DNA from: Tetrahymena elliotti 4EA
Lineage: Eukaryota > Ciliophora > Oligohymenophorea > Hymenostomatida > Tetrahymenidae
Direction: 5' to 3'
Assembly: GCA_000231825.2 (NCBI GenBank)
Contig: JH720374.1
Span: 142,426 to 206,425 of the forward strand
DNA length: 64,000 bases
Shown here: positions 1-12,833 of the stretch, piece by piece
Numbering within the stretch: position 1 is the stretch's first letter
Layout: every line of letters starts with the position of its first letter
Made by a program: the position numbers and the translations under genes
The notes under the pieces: model-generated
Databases searched by the model: none
Told to the model about the DNA's origin: nothing
The model's input: the letters and a program-made list of their open reading frames with translations, nothing else

Positions 1-288
1 AAATATAAAAAATAGATTATTACTACCTCTAAATTGCAAATAAAAATGAAGTTTATTTTTGGATATGGCTAGTTTACTAAATAACTTAGGTTAGTGAAAT
101 AATATTTTAATTCAATTTCAAAATGTAAAATGAAAAACATAAAAATTGAGTTGGGAAAATTAAGTAAATAGTATGGTTAAGATAGAAAGGGATTGAAATA
201 AAGATACAGTATATTGCATTAAATTATATATGAATTGGTTTTGCTATTTGCTTAAAAATAATTATTAAATTTTTGAGATTTGTTGCGT

Positions 289-3200
289 TCATTTCTAGAT
301 TTTGGAATTGGCTTATTATGTGAATTTATTTATTTAATCCATAAAATCTAATTAGTTTACTATAGGTAAGTATTTTTATTGTCCTTCAGATAAATCACTT
401 TGACTGATTGAAATTTAAAGTTGACTAATTTAATCTTGTATATCATGTTAAGCTGTTTGGTGCCTGTTTTATTGGCCCACTTAACTTTATTGCTAAGTTG
501 TTTAGTTTTAAAGTTCATTTTAATTTACTTGTTCATTTAAACTAGTTTATTTATCTGGATTTAAATGCAAAACATTTTAATTTAATTTAAGAGAGTTTGT
601 AAGTATTTAGCTACCATTTATTGGGATATTTACATTTTTTAGAGTTATTTGTTTATTTGAAAATTAATTTTCTGGAATTAAATCCAAGACTGCATCGTTT
701 CCAGTGTTAGGATCTTTTTTAAGGATAAAATCTTATAGTCTTTAATTTTATGTATCTACTGAAGGTGAGCTTGGTTTAAGTATTTCTTCAAAATAATCTC
801 TACGTTTATCATCTAAGAATTGCAAGAGACGCATATCATAGATATCTTTTTCTTCTTTTTTGCAGAGTTATTCATATGCTTTTGCAGCTTCATGAACTTT
901 TTAAAAATAAGGCTTGTCACTCTCAATAAGGGCATGCTACCATAACTCATGAACATTGTTTTTATCTTCAGAACTATGGTTATCTTGAATAGAAGAGTTC
1001 CCATTTTTAATTCTTTCTAAATCTTTCAGCCTTTTTTGTTCTATTCTTTATTTATCATTTTCTTCTATTGTGTATGGATCAAATTTAATAATAGGTCTAG
1101 GGAGATATTCAAATATCTTTAGTTAGTTTTAATCAAATAAAATCATTTTTAATTTATCTATTTCAACTATCTTTTTGATTATAAAAATAATGTCTAATCT
1201 TTCTTTTATTTTATCCATAGAAAACTTTAATTGTTGCTGTTTACTGAATTTTATTTTCAAAAGGTATTTTATTTTGTCTAAAAACTTCATGACTAAATAA
1301 TTATGAGTAACATTTTTGAATAGCTTCACAAATATGCTATTGAAGCCTTCATTCTTTTTACCTTTAACAAGATCTCTCGCTTATTGCATTTCTACAGTAT
1401 GTAAAGGAGAATCTGGCTAACTAGAGCTTATCATGCTTAATTTTGAAAGTTTTTAATGTACTAACTTTTTAATTAACTTTGCTTTTTTATTTTCTTCAGA
1501 TATTTTTAACATTTATTGATTTGGTTATAACCCATTATAACCATTCAAACTGTGCTAATTTTGTTAAAATAAAGAATGAGATTTGTTACGTTATGTTTTG
1601 GGTGAAAAAACGGAATTATCAATAGCTTGATTTTATTATTATGATACACTCATTAAATTTTTTAATTTATTTTATTCTTTTTAAGGGTCTTTAATAACTG
1701 ATTAATTTGAAGATTTAAAAGAGTTATCTTCATTTTTATTTGTTTGGTATTTTGAGGTTAAATTTTAGAGATTCTTTTTATTTTCGTTCCTTGCTAAATT
1801 AAATGAATGAATTTATTCTATCTTAAAGATACTATCTTTTTTTAATGCATTCACAGTACTATTGTAAGAATTATTCTATTCGCCTACTTCAATATCTGAT
1901 TTTGTATTCCTTTTTTATATCCCTTCTTATTTTGGGTTCTAATTGGCTACATTAAGAAATTCTTAAGGGATATTCTAGTTTTTATTTAAATTTAATGTCA
2001 AATTAAAGAATCTATTCCTTGATTATTCACTTAACTCGTTTTATTGCTATTAATTTTTACTATTTTTATTACTTTAAATGATACTATCCTATTTTTCGTC
2101 AATATTCTTTGAATTTTTAGATTTATTCTATTGATTTTCATCATAAGTATTTTCTTAATCTTCAAATTAAAATACAGAATTAACCAATTCTAATTGTAGT
2201 GATAATTTAATAAGAGGAGAAGATATAAACTGAAATATTAAAACAACTATTTTGATTAATCCTCCAAGTTAAGTCAGAATGTTTTGAATCTTCAAATAAC
2301 TTCTCTATTTTTAAGTTAAAATTACAAATTTTATAAAGATTCAGTCAGTAGCTAAATAAATAGCTTATCGCAACAAATTAACTTCAACAAAATAAGAAAA
2401 TTAAAAATAAAAATGGAAAGTAATCATAGAATAAAAATACAAATCAAAAAATAATTTCAATTACTTTTAAAATCTTAACTTTTCTATCTAAATTTATAGA
2501 AACTAGTTAGGCGTGTAGATTATCCTTTTCAAGGGATGTAAAACTAGTATCTTTGAGCATCAAATATTATTATAATATTACATCTTCATACACCGCTCCT
2601 TTGTCTGTTTGTACATTTAACTTAAAGAAGTCAAACTCGAAATAACTTTAGTTTTCTAGCAACTACATATAGTAATTTTGTTGAAAAGTTTAAACTGGAT
2701 TTTCATAATTCTGCACATTTGCATATGAGTCAAAGCATGTTATTTACCAAAATCTAGCAGAAGATTATTCGATTTTTTGATCAATCATAATTTGAATATT
2801 CCACTAACTCAGTTTATTCTTATTATAAAGCAAAAAGTTTTCAAAATCCACATCACTTAAATTGGGAAAGAGATATTTAGCATTTTAATCTTCTTAGTTA
2901 CTGTCAAGAATTCCATAGCTAATATTTATATCTATACAATTTTTATAATTTTCTTGAGAGCATAGTTTTATAGTAATAAATTATTTAATTTATAACAATT
3001 ATTCTTCACCTATCAAACTACCGTATTAATCATATAATTGCATTCCAAATTTTATTTTCTTCATTTAATCCAAGTAATCATTTCCATCACTTGTCATTTC
3101 TTCTAGTGAAATTATAGTTGGATCTTATTTTTGGATAAATTCCTTCAAAAAATAAAATAAAGCAGCTCCCATTATGAGTGCTGTAAGGAAAGTAAAAGTT

Positions 3201-3316
3201 GAGCCAATCAAAGTTTAGTGATATTTCTTCTTGCCTAAATGAATAATTACGCTCTGCCCATATATATCAGATTGCAAAAACACTTCTTTACATTTTGAAG
3301 TAAATTTTTCAATCAT
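289..3316 (-). CDS. Large two-pass membrane protein with Q-rich cytoplasmic tail
   Basis: Phase-consistent two-exon model in the ciliate code: exons 3316-2465 and 2304-289, intron 2305-2464 (160 nt, GT...AG), 955 residues, TGA stop. Residues about 37-58 are a hydrophobic span after a short basic N-terminus. A roughly 230-residue loop follows. A second hydrophobic stretch begins after the motif SYLKIQNILTQLGG (from residue 286) and runs to about 314. The rest is hydrophilic, rich in Asn, Gln, Ser and Lys, with a charged helical block near PRPIIKFDPYTIEEN and a Q-rich end. This layout, with 'ILxQLGG' just before the second membrane span, is from memory typical of an expanded family of 'putative transmembrane protein' genes in Tetrahymena; no function is known to me. 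The first ATG at 3316 was chosen because the ORF is closed upstream. Confident it is a gene, not of its role. Confidence 0.8.
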
Positions 3317-4967
3317 ATTTTCTGAAACAGAGTAAAAAATCTATCAATTAATCAGTTAATTAGTTAGTTTGTTAATTGTTTAGTAAAATTGTTCTTTTAT
3401 TAAAGATTGAATATTTTGTTTTTAGTTATTTTTTAGATTATTTTAATTAATTTTTGAATTACAATATGAACAACTGCAGTACAATTTTATTAATAGAACT
3501 TTTATTTCCAATTAATTGTATTTGCTTCACATTTTCTATTACTTCAACTTAAAGCGAGTAATTAAATTTTTTGTTTTAGTGATTTTTTAAAATAATAAAG
3601 AAACCTTTGAAAGTTCTAATATTTATTGGAAAAATCAACTCCAAAATATTTTTGTTAAAATCATAATAAATGTTATTTTCCTCATAATTTTGTTTTTGGA
3701 TCATTTATTAATTAGGTAAAATTATAAAATTAGAAATTAATCTGTATATCTTAAAATCAAAATCTCTTATTTATTTTTACTTATAAGGGGGATGTTCATG
3801 AGATATTTGTAGATGATAAGCTTATTATTTTTGGAAAAAAAATTTTTAGAAAAATGTAAATTTTTCTAGTATTCAATATCCAATTCTCTTAAAAATGCTA
3901 TCAGGATTTTCATGTTTTTAATGATTCAACCATGAAATAGTTATGAACCATTTTGATTAAAATGATTGTCAGGTTTTTTTTATTTTAACGATGAATGATT
4001 CATTTTAGTTGATTTTTGAGAGTTATCACTTTTCAAAATCAGAATCAGATTGAGAATTAGATTAATTTTATTTCATTTTGTATCTTTTGTCAGATTTCAA
4101 TTTATTTAAATCAATTTGAAAAATTTAATAAAATTAAAAATCAAGCTCAATGAAATTACAAAAAAATTGTGAGGGCAGCAAACCACTTAAAATTGTTTTT
4201 CTACCTATTTCGGATTATTATTAACTCAAACAAAATTATTTTAAAAAGACAGACATATTATAAGAAACTTTTTTATTCATTTTGCTTATTATTCTTATTA
4301 ACTTTTTATCAAAGTCTATTTTTAATAGATTTCTTTGTGTGAATTCATCAGCTTTTTGAATAGTATTCAATTTTAAAACCACAGATTTGAAGTAATTTTA
4401 GAATATTTGTTCTTTGGAAGTAAGATGATTATTTTTTGAAACTTGAATAATATATTTTAATTTCAAGATCAACCATATCACTCATTCCCCTTTAAAATTT
4501 AATATAAAAATGTTGAATACTTGATCTGGAAAATATTTTCATTAATACTGTTATTAGAACATTATGAGCAAATCATAGTGAAATCAAAAAGTATAAATTA
4601 TTAAAATTTACATTTAATATGATTAATATGTAAACACTTTTTATGAATTTATATTGGCATAAAATTTTCATAAATCACGAGTAGAAATATTTTAAGTATT
4701 ATTGTGATTTAAGATATTTAAATTATTTTAATAATAAGGGAAAGACAGTTGATTTAGCAATTCGAAATCATTTAAATTTTTAAATGTTTAAATAATTTAT
4801 AAAATTATATTTAAAATTTTTTTATAAATAAATTTGGAATGAATGATCTAATAGATTTAAAAGATTAAATTTAATATCAGTCAAATGTATTCATCTAAAT
4901 TTAAAAGAATTTATACAAAATTATGAAATAAAAATTAATATGTGTTAATAATTTTTGACATATCAAT
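3317..4967. other. Intergenic, no gene seen
   Basis: About 1.65 kb between the start of the membrane-protein gene and the end of the SP-RING gene, both on the minus strand. It is very A+T-rich with poly-A/T runs and no protein-like open stretch in either strand. It must hold the promoter of the 289-3316 gene and the 3' end of the next, but no specific element could be recognised. Confidence 0.6.
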
Positions 4968-7900
4968 TCACTTTTTTATTGGCTTAAAAGTAATAGATTT
5001 CCCATTTCTAACAATAGTTCTAGGCTAATTATCTTATTGTGCATATTAGCTTGGTACCTGATTTGGTTATTATTGTTGTGGTTGATATTGCTATTATTAA
5101 AATTGAGAAGATCTAGGTTGTTAATTTTAAAAGTTTTAATTATTGGGTTGTCTTATTACATTTATTTCCCTTTAGATAACTTGAATTTTACTTTAAGAAA
5201 ATGGTATAAATTATCCATCATAATTATAATAGCTTGGAATGAATGGATTTGAAGTTTAATTAACGTGAGGTTGTTCTCTCTGAATTTCTATAGGTTGTTC
5301 TCTCTGGATTTCTATAGGTTGTTCTCTCTGGATTTCTAATGGTTGTTCTCTCTGGATTTCTAATGGTTGTTCTCTCTGGATTTAGATATGTTAAGGTATT
5401 TAATTTTAACTCAAGGTATTATTTTAAATAGTTGATTAATTATTTGATGGCTAAAACAAAGCACCTGATACTTCGCTTTTTGTGGTGGAAAGTGAAGTAA
5501 CTTCAAGATAATTTTGTTATGGTGGTTATTAAAATTATTACTAAAATTATTGATATTGTTGTTGAGGTGGCAGTCTTTGTTCTTATTATGGTTATTAAAG
5601 TTACTTTTATTATTAAAATATTGGATAAACTTATGGCTATTGCATTTATTGCATTGCTCCGTTATGATTGAATGGTTGGCCTTATTGCATATATTATTAT
5701 TAATTTTAATATTGCATATTTTAGTAAGGATTTTAATATATTTAAAATTGATTTTAAGGATTATTCATTTACTAATAATACTAATTTTATTGCAAATATT
5801 AATTAAATAACATGGGAGGCTAATTCTATTACATTTAATTATTTGTATATTGATCTTATACTGGATATTATTAGTTTTAAGGACTGTATACTGGCTACTG
5901 AGGAGGAATATTTTAGTTAAAGTTATTATGAATTGGATTATTATTAAGAGGTTCCATAAAGTTATTGTAGATAACTTTATCATTTCTTGGAGCATTAAAA
6001 TTGTTTGGATTTTAGAAATTTTATTGATTTTATGCTTAAGCTTTTGGTAAATTTTAATAATAATATTATGTTTAAAATTGCTAACTATATGATATTTCTA
6101 ATTCCTAGTATTAGGTGGATCCTTAACAATAAATAGATTCATATAAGATTTCATCCCAAACGCAATCAGTAACTTTATATGTTTTTTTGCATTTAACACA
6201 ATATCTTGGCATATTTTTTCTGAAGTTATTTAAGTCTAAGCATTCTAAATGATTACATCCTTTCCATCTAATTTTTAAAATATTTTTATTAGTTAAATTA
6301 CTTTTTTTGTAAAAAATCTCATTATCTTTTCAAAATAATTAATTTTAAAAATAAAACAAAAAGAGATAAAGAAACAAAGTCATGTATGTTGCTTGCTTTT
6401 CATCAAAGCCATAAAGAAATGAGTAAAAATGAAAAAATAATCAAGCTCAAAAGAGTAGATAAGCTATATATAATATTTATTACCTAATAGGAAGGCCAAC
6501 AATTTGATTATTTGTCATCATATCTTTTTTAACAACAACTAAATTCTTCTTATATTTAGATTCTCTAGATATCTTATCTTACAAATTTTAAAGAGGAACA
6601 TTTAAGATGATTTGCTCATAATTGTCCTTTTCAACTTAGAAAGTCTAAATCTAGAACTAGGCATATTTTTATATTTATTCCAGAAGCAGGAAATCAATTC
6701 TTATTTAATCTGGAGCTGATTCTATCTTTTCTGAGCAGCATAAACATCTAGTTGGAATTATAAAATTACTTTAAAATATACCAATCTATGAAAGTTGAAA
6801 TATTACTTCTATTTATTTTGTTACAGAAGTTGCTAAGCTAGATCACAGTATTTACTAATATCTTTACATTTGATACATCTAACAGGAATAGGATAAATAC
6901 TTGGAACATTATCTTCTTTATTAATTGTACTGCCCTCTTATTTTAGGTATAGTTAGTTTAAGAGGTTTTAATATTATTCATCATTTTTGCTTTTCCAAAA
7001 TATTTTATTTAATGATGAGATGTCTAGCATCTATTCACATCTAAGAATGTCTTACAAACCTTTGTCGTGTGATAAGAATTTCCAAACTGGCTAATAACTA
7101 GTATTCTTATTAATTAACTTTAAAAGTTTTTTATCTAAATAGAATTCGTTAAGCTAACTGAAGAATTAGGCTTAATTCGAACAAATAGGACATTAAATTA
7201 GATCTGTTTTATATTCTGAAAAAGAGAAACTAAAATTTAATTTTGTAAAATAAAGAAGCTTACATTAAATAAACTCAAAAATTGAATTGAAGTCAAAACA
7301 CTCCAAGTGCTGACATTCACTTAATCTAACTGGAATGAGTACAATATTTCCAGTTAATAGGCACAAATTATAAAAGTAATTATTATCCTAATTTAAAAAT
7401 TATTAGTTAATTTATGCAGCAAGTAATTAATTTTGCTTAAAATATTACTTGATAAGCTGTTTAGAGATTAAAATGAGCATCTTCATCAAAATAAATATCA
7501 TTTACAATAAGTTCATATATTGTATTCCAATAAAAATTTGTTGCATCTAGATTAATGATAAAATTCATTCAATAAATATTTAAATAATTGAAATGTTAAA
7601 ATACCTGATTCTGATTGTAAAAAATTCATTGATTTATTCATCTCTTCAATTTTTTCTATTTATTTTTTATTAAAGAAACAATTTAATAATACCTTATTTA
7701 GTCTCCCAAATGATTTTTTGGGCAGTTTTTTTTTGAATTTATAAATTTTATCTGCCCGAAAACTGATTTGGGGAACTTTATTTACCTGCCATTACTTCAT
7801 AATCTTCTCCATTCTTGAAAGGCAAATAGATCTTATTTTTGTAAAAATTCTTCACATCTAATGTTTGGACAGAGTGATTATCATTAATTTGTATATATTC

Positions 7901-8206
7901 TTTATGAGAAACATTAATTACTCTTTTATCTAAAAGTTCCTCAATAATTCTTTACTTTTTTGGCTTTAAAAACTCAGGATTATCTGAATTTAATTGGCAT
8001 TCTTCTCCACCAACTCCACATTAACCATTTTTATTCATTTCATCTTATAAATATTTAATCATAGTTTCTAATGTATCTTAATTAAAACAAATCATTTGAT
8101 GCATGTGGAAATAGTATGGAGAGTAAAGAGGTACTTAAGAATTATAGCAAACCAATTAAAATGGTCGTAAGTCTTCAATTACCATTTCACTAAAATCCTC
8201 ACTCAT
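4968..8206 (-). CDS. MIZ/SP-RING zinc finger protein, SUMO E3 ligase-like, three tandem modules
   Basis: Seven-exon, phase-consistent model: 8206-7786, 7655-7605, 7546-7449, 7387-7264, 7215-6825, 6768-6484, 6300-4968; 900 residues, TGA stop. Introns are 130, 58, 61, 48, 56 and 183 nt. Module 1 is a good SP-RING: C215, H217, C220, then CPIC at 240-243. Module 3 is similar: C472, H474, C477, then C491 and C494. Between them lies a second copy (R344 to C373) that keeps C348 and a C-rich end, but has Asp at the His position and Lys at the next Cys. Residues from about 500 to the end are Q/N/P-rich with five 8-residue repeats. Proteins of the PIAS/Siz family use one SP-RING to promote SUMO transfer by the E2 enzyme, usually in the nucleus; that role is inferred. 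The reading frame stays open upstream of 8206 to about 8450 without an ATG, so an extra 5' exon is possible. Confidence 0.85.
5269..5388 (-). repeat. Five 24-nt tandem repeats inside coding sequence
   Basis: Five head-to-tail units of 24 nt (5269, 5293, 5317, 5341, 5365), nearly identical on the plus strand and starting GGTTGTTCTCTCTGGATTTC. On the coding minus strand each encodes the octapeptide IQREQP[LI]E. They sit in the disordered Q/N-rich tail of the SP-RING protein. The unit is a multiple of three, so copy-number change keeps the frame. The low divergence suggests recent expansion. Confidence 0.95.
7705..7772. repeat. Imperfect inverted repeat (hairpin) inside an intron
   Basis: Arms 7705-7725 (CCCAAATG...GGGCAG) and 7752-7772 (CTGCCC...ATTTGGG) match at 18 of 21 positions as reverse complements, around a 26-nt A/T loop that contains the palindrome ATTTATAAAT. 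The left arm is also self-complementary (CCCAAA...TTTGGG), so two alternative folds are possible. It lies wholly within intron 1 (7656-7785) of the SP-RING gene and is unusually G+C-rich for this DNA. Confidence 0.85.
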
Positions 8207-9430
8207 TTTTAATAAATCACCTAAATATTTCTGCTATTTATCTTTTAAAAAATTAATTAATTAATTAATTTTCTCAAATTATTTTTTTATATTTCTTTCC
8301 TTAATAATTTCTTTATTCAACTTAATGTGAGGAAGAAAAATGATCAAAATATCTTCTCTTTTTTAAATATTTTCTCTGAATATATTGAAGTAATAAAATT
8401 TGGCATACTTCAATAAAAACAATCTCTCTATTAGAATATTTAACCAGTTTTAGAAAAAAATATTTTTATTTTTATTTCATTTTGTTATTGTTAGTTATTT
8501 ACTTAAGGTAGCATGTTTATATGATTGATTAAAATTTAACTATTCTAAATTTATTTATTGTAAAACTTAACTTTAATGTTAGAGTGAAAGAATTTAATAG
8601 AATAGTAATTACCTTTTAAATGATAATTTTTCTCAAACAAATTTTTTTAATTTATTTAAATAAATTAGAAATTATGAGATATTAGTAAGAAAGTTTGAAG
8701 CATTTCTAATTCTTAACTTTCTTTTAAATTAGGTGAGATATTTGATAGATAAGATTAAATAATCATAAATATTTGTAAGAAGACATAATATTTTTAAAAT
8801 TAAGAAGTATGAAATTGCAATTTTTTAACTTTTAAATTATGTGAGCTAATTATTTTAGAAAGATAATTTTGTAGCATAGTTAGATGAAAAGATAATTTCA
8901 TTTTCTAAAAATAGTTTGAATTTAAAATCATAAAAATTTTTTATTTTTCAGATTTTGTTTGTTTTTATTTAGATTGAATTGTTTAAGTCTATTTCATAAA
9001 CAAATAAACTCAAAGAAATATTTGAAATCAAAAATGAACTTAATCAAAGACTTGTTTTGTTTGATCAGTTTTTTTGAAGTCTTAAAGAATGAATTTGATT
9101 TGAATACTTTATGATTGTTTGCTATTCTACTTTTAATATAAATTTATTGTCTTGTTTTTTTAAATAATTAATTTTATAAGCCAAGTAAATTTTGTTCTGT
9201 AGGAAAATTTAATTTTGTTAAATTTCAATAGTATTAAAAACAATTAATTATTAAAAAATAATAATATTACTAACTTCTCTAAATTATTATTAAGAGCAAA
9301 ATACTACTCAAATTAATATCTATTACTCTCAAAAAAAGGTACTAAAAAAGATAAGGATAAAGCTTTTAGAGCCTTTTAGTTGATTCAATATATAAAAGTA
9401 CTCAACAAGCAAGTTTATCTAATACAAAGT
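8207..9430. other. Divergent intergenic region
   Basis: Shared upstream region of the SP-RING gene (minus) and the PH-domain gene (plus). The first 240 bases remain open in the SP-RING reading frame and translate to protein-like sequence, so they may belong to a missed 5' exon. The remainder is A+T-rich with no recognised element. Confidence 0.5.
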
Positions 9431-12400
9431 ATGAACTAAGTAGATATCCTTTAAGTGCAGCGTTAGCCAAACCAAATTTTTAATCAGCATCTAAATTAGC
9501 ATCATAATAGATTAAGTGATTCTGAATCTAATTTCAATAATGTTAAGAAAAGAAACAGCGAATAATAAGAGTATGAAATCAATGGCTATGGCTAAAATTT
9601 GAATCCAGAAATAGGAATAGATGAAAATTAGCAAATAGCCAATAGTGAAAATATTCAAGCTATCATTCAGTAATAAATAAAAGAGCTTAAAAGCATGGCA
9701 ATCATTTTAAAATAAAAATTATATGAAGAAAATTAATCTGATTTTGATTAATCAATTATTGAGTATACTCAACAACAAAAAAAGTTATACTAAGAAAAAT
9801 GTGAATCTGAGTAGATCAACATATAAAAAGCATTTAGCTTTGATAACAGTAATTAAAAGCCTTAGGCTTAAGCTAGTAATCCTAATCTGAAAGAAGAACA
9901 TGGACATATTTAAGAAGTGGTGAATCAGGCTAAGTAAGAAGAACAAGAAGTAAGTATGCCATAGTAGTTAGCAAATATAAATTAAAATACTTAACAAACG
10001 TAAACACTATAAAACATAAAATAACCTTCCTAAAATAGCAATAAATCTAATTCTGAGAGCTAGCTTTCTGGATCAGAAAGCGAAGATGATACAAATTCAG
10101 AAGATTAACAAATAGTAAAAATTTGCTTATTTTACAATTACTTAATTGATTTCAAATTTAGTATCCCATCTAGTTGAATAATTACAATTACTTTCATCTA
10201 ATTGAATGGTTATTAAAGTCATTAGATTTAAAAATTTATTACACCCAAAAACTGTTTACAGGCTGAGACCCCCTCCTTCCACTTTAAATAGAATTTACCC
10301 AATTTCGATTAAACAAAAATTTGTTTATTTTCTCCCATAATTTTGTGAATAATATAATAAATAATTTCATAAGTAGATATTTATAATTTTTTGTTTATTT
10401 ATATTAGGATAAACTTACTTCTCAAAACTTGCTTTTAGAGAACAACAATAAAAGGCTTGTAGAAAGAATAAATTAACTCAATCAAACTATTGAAAAGCAA
10501 CTCGAAGAATTGGGCTAATATAAACAAAGAAATGATTAAATAGTTAACCTTTTATACACATGCTGCTTTGCTCAGTAATAAGTTTATCAAATTGTATAAT
10601 CAGCTCAAGGTAAAGCTCAATTTATTTAATTAAATTACCCTTTTTTCAGGTTTGAAAATTAATCTGTGTTGTTGTTATTGAGTAATCGATAAAAAGAAGG
10701 AAAAATTTAATTTTGCTATTTAAATATTTAATGTTTAGTTTATTTTGCAGACAGGGATTTTCTTCTAAATAAATAAAATTCATTTAAGAAAATTTCTTTG
10801 TTTATCAAAAATGAGCTAAAAATAAAGATTTGTTTTTTTGTTTGTTTGTTTGCTTGTTTGATTAATAATATATCAGACAGATGACATAAAAATTTTCTAT
10901 TTCAATAATTCATAGCAAATACTGTATTATTAGATTTTGATCAGAAAAAAATATTAATTTCTCTTAAATACAATTTTTGTATTAAAAATAGTGTAAATTG
11001 ACGTATCTGCAAGTTCTGGACTCATCACAATATAAGGAAATAAAATAATAATCTACGATGACATTAATTCTGAAGTAAAGGCATCCCCAGACAAAATATT
11101 TTATATATATGAACTTATCTCCATTGAATATTAAAAAATTACTATCAAAATGAATTTTGAGAAGTCAGTAACTTTGAAAATATAATTTAAGCATAGAGAA
11201 GATTTAAAATAGTTTGACTCAATTTTGTACATCCAAAGAATGAAAAAAGTACTCTATCCAAAAAAGCCATATTTTTATCACCCTCAATTACCTAAGGCTG
11301 ATGGAGTTTAGGCTAGAGTAATTGAACATAATGAGAACAAGAGCTTTTCCCCAATCAGAACATAAACATACAATCCTGAATTGAATACTAGTACTTCTGG
11401 TAAAAAATAATAATTAATTTTGATCTAAATTTGTATTTTTATTTACAAGTTTCAAGCTCAATTTTTAATACAAAATATTTACATGAAAACTAAAATTAAA
11501 GTAAAATATCTTTAAATTTACAATGAAAAAATATTTATTACCTTTAAAAACAACTAAAATTAAACTTATTTTAACTAACAATATAGATAATTAAAACAAT
11601 ATCAATATTTTGCATTCTGCTTATTTCAGATCCTCCAATGAAGTTTAAGACGAAGATAAAACAAAATTAATTACTCAATCACAACAACTTAATCCATCTG
11701 CTAACGGAATAAAAAAAGATATTATACCAAATGAAAATTTCTAAATCATCAAAAGTCCTTAAAAAACAAAGTATTTTCAATTTTTAGTATTTAACAATTT
11801 ATTTATTACATTTAATATTCATTCCACTTACCTACTAAAGAAGTTTTTTATTTTACTCTTCTATTTCAATTAAAAATATCCAGCCTTTAGTGCTTACATA
11901 TTTAATTTTGCCAATTTATTTTTAATAAAAATCCCATCTTAATTTTTTAAATTAATAAAAAGAAATAATTTATAAAATAAACAAACATAATTGAAGAGAT
12001 ATAAAATTTAATTTACATTTTTATTTTCTAATAATTTAAAATTATTTTAGCAAATACAATTTTGAATATGATTTAAAAATAAATATTTCTATGATAAAAT
12101 TAGCTCTCCATTGAAGATATTTAACTAGAGAAGATCTTTAAGGCTAGAGAGTGGCAAGGATTTTAGTTTTCAACCTAATAAAATGAATTCAGCTGAATAA
12201 TTTAATATAGTTTCTGGATAAAAGATTAGCGAAATCCGAAATCTCAGCAAGGAAACTAGTCAAGAATAATCTGAAGTTAGCAAAAATTAAACAAATTAAT
12301 AAAATGTTTCCATATTGAATGAAAGTAACCTAAATAAATCTATTCTTTCATCTAAACAAAAAAAGATTAAAAAGCTTGTGATTAGCGATGAAAAACTTTA

Positions 12401-12833
12401 TGAAGAAGCAATACACTATTTAAAAAATGGAGAAAATATGATTAAATATAGCAAAAATGGGCTTTTAGGTCCTAAAGAAAAAACTATTAAAATAAGAAAT
12501 TTAGATTAATTAATATGGTTCCCTGTTACTAAAGATGAGAAAAAAGCAAAAAGTATTAAGCTTGAAGATATTATTACTATTTAGCCTGGAATAAATAGTC
12601 CTGGATTCTAACGTTTGAAAAAGTAGGAAAATAATTAAATATGTGAAGATACCTACTTCTTTATTCTTTGTAAAAAAGACAGAAGACTTGAATTATAAGC
12701 AAAAGATTAAAATCAAAGAAATACATTCATTAAAAACTTACAGCGAGTTTTACATAATTTATGCAAAGAAACATATAAAGAAAAGGCACTTTTTGAAGAC
12801 GATATCAATGAAAGTTAGGATTTTAATGAATGA
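9431..12833 (+). CDS. Coiled-coil protein with C-terminal PH domain
   Basis: Five-exon, phase-consistent model: 9431-10114, 10408-10609, 10992-11399, 11644-11770, 12104-12833; 716 residues, TGA stop. The acceptor of exon 4 is the least certain. The N-terminal third is Q/N/E-rich and ends in an acidic Ser stretch; residues about 230-290 look like a coiled coil. A beta-rich segment from about 297 to 400 may be a divergent PH-like fold. Residues about 573-690 fit the PH type seen in plant RCC1/FYVE proteins and some kinesins: a tyrosine/lysine strand, LDQLIWFPVTKDEKKAKSIK, then IITIQPG, PGFQRL and a final helix FIKNLQRVL. PH domains bind phosphoinositides or proteins at membranes; the ligand cannot be read from sequence. 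The start is the first in-frame ATG, but the frame is open upstream. Confidence 0.75.
10829..10862. repeat. (TTTG)n simple repeat in an intron
   Basis: A run of TTTG-type units lies in the 382-nt second intron (10610-10991) of the PH-domain gene. It is the reverse complement of the (CAAA)n run just past the stop codon of the same gene at 12844-12879. Confidence 0.85.

Noticed and set aside
5037..6050. Plus-strand ORFs of Leu/Ile-rich 'membrane' peptides
   Set aside because: They are the antisense shadow of Asn/Gln-rich coding in the SP-RING gene; the minus frame carries the domain and consistent splicing.
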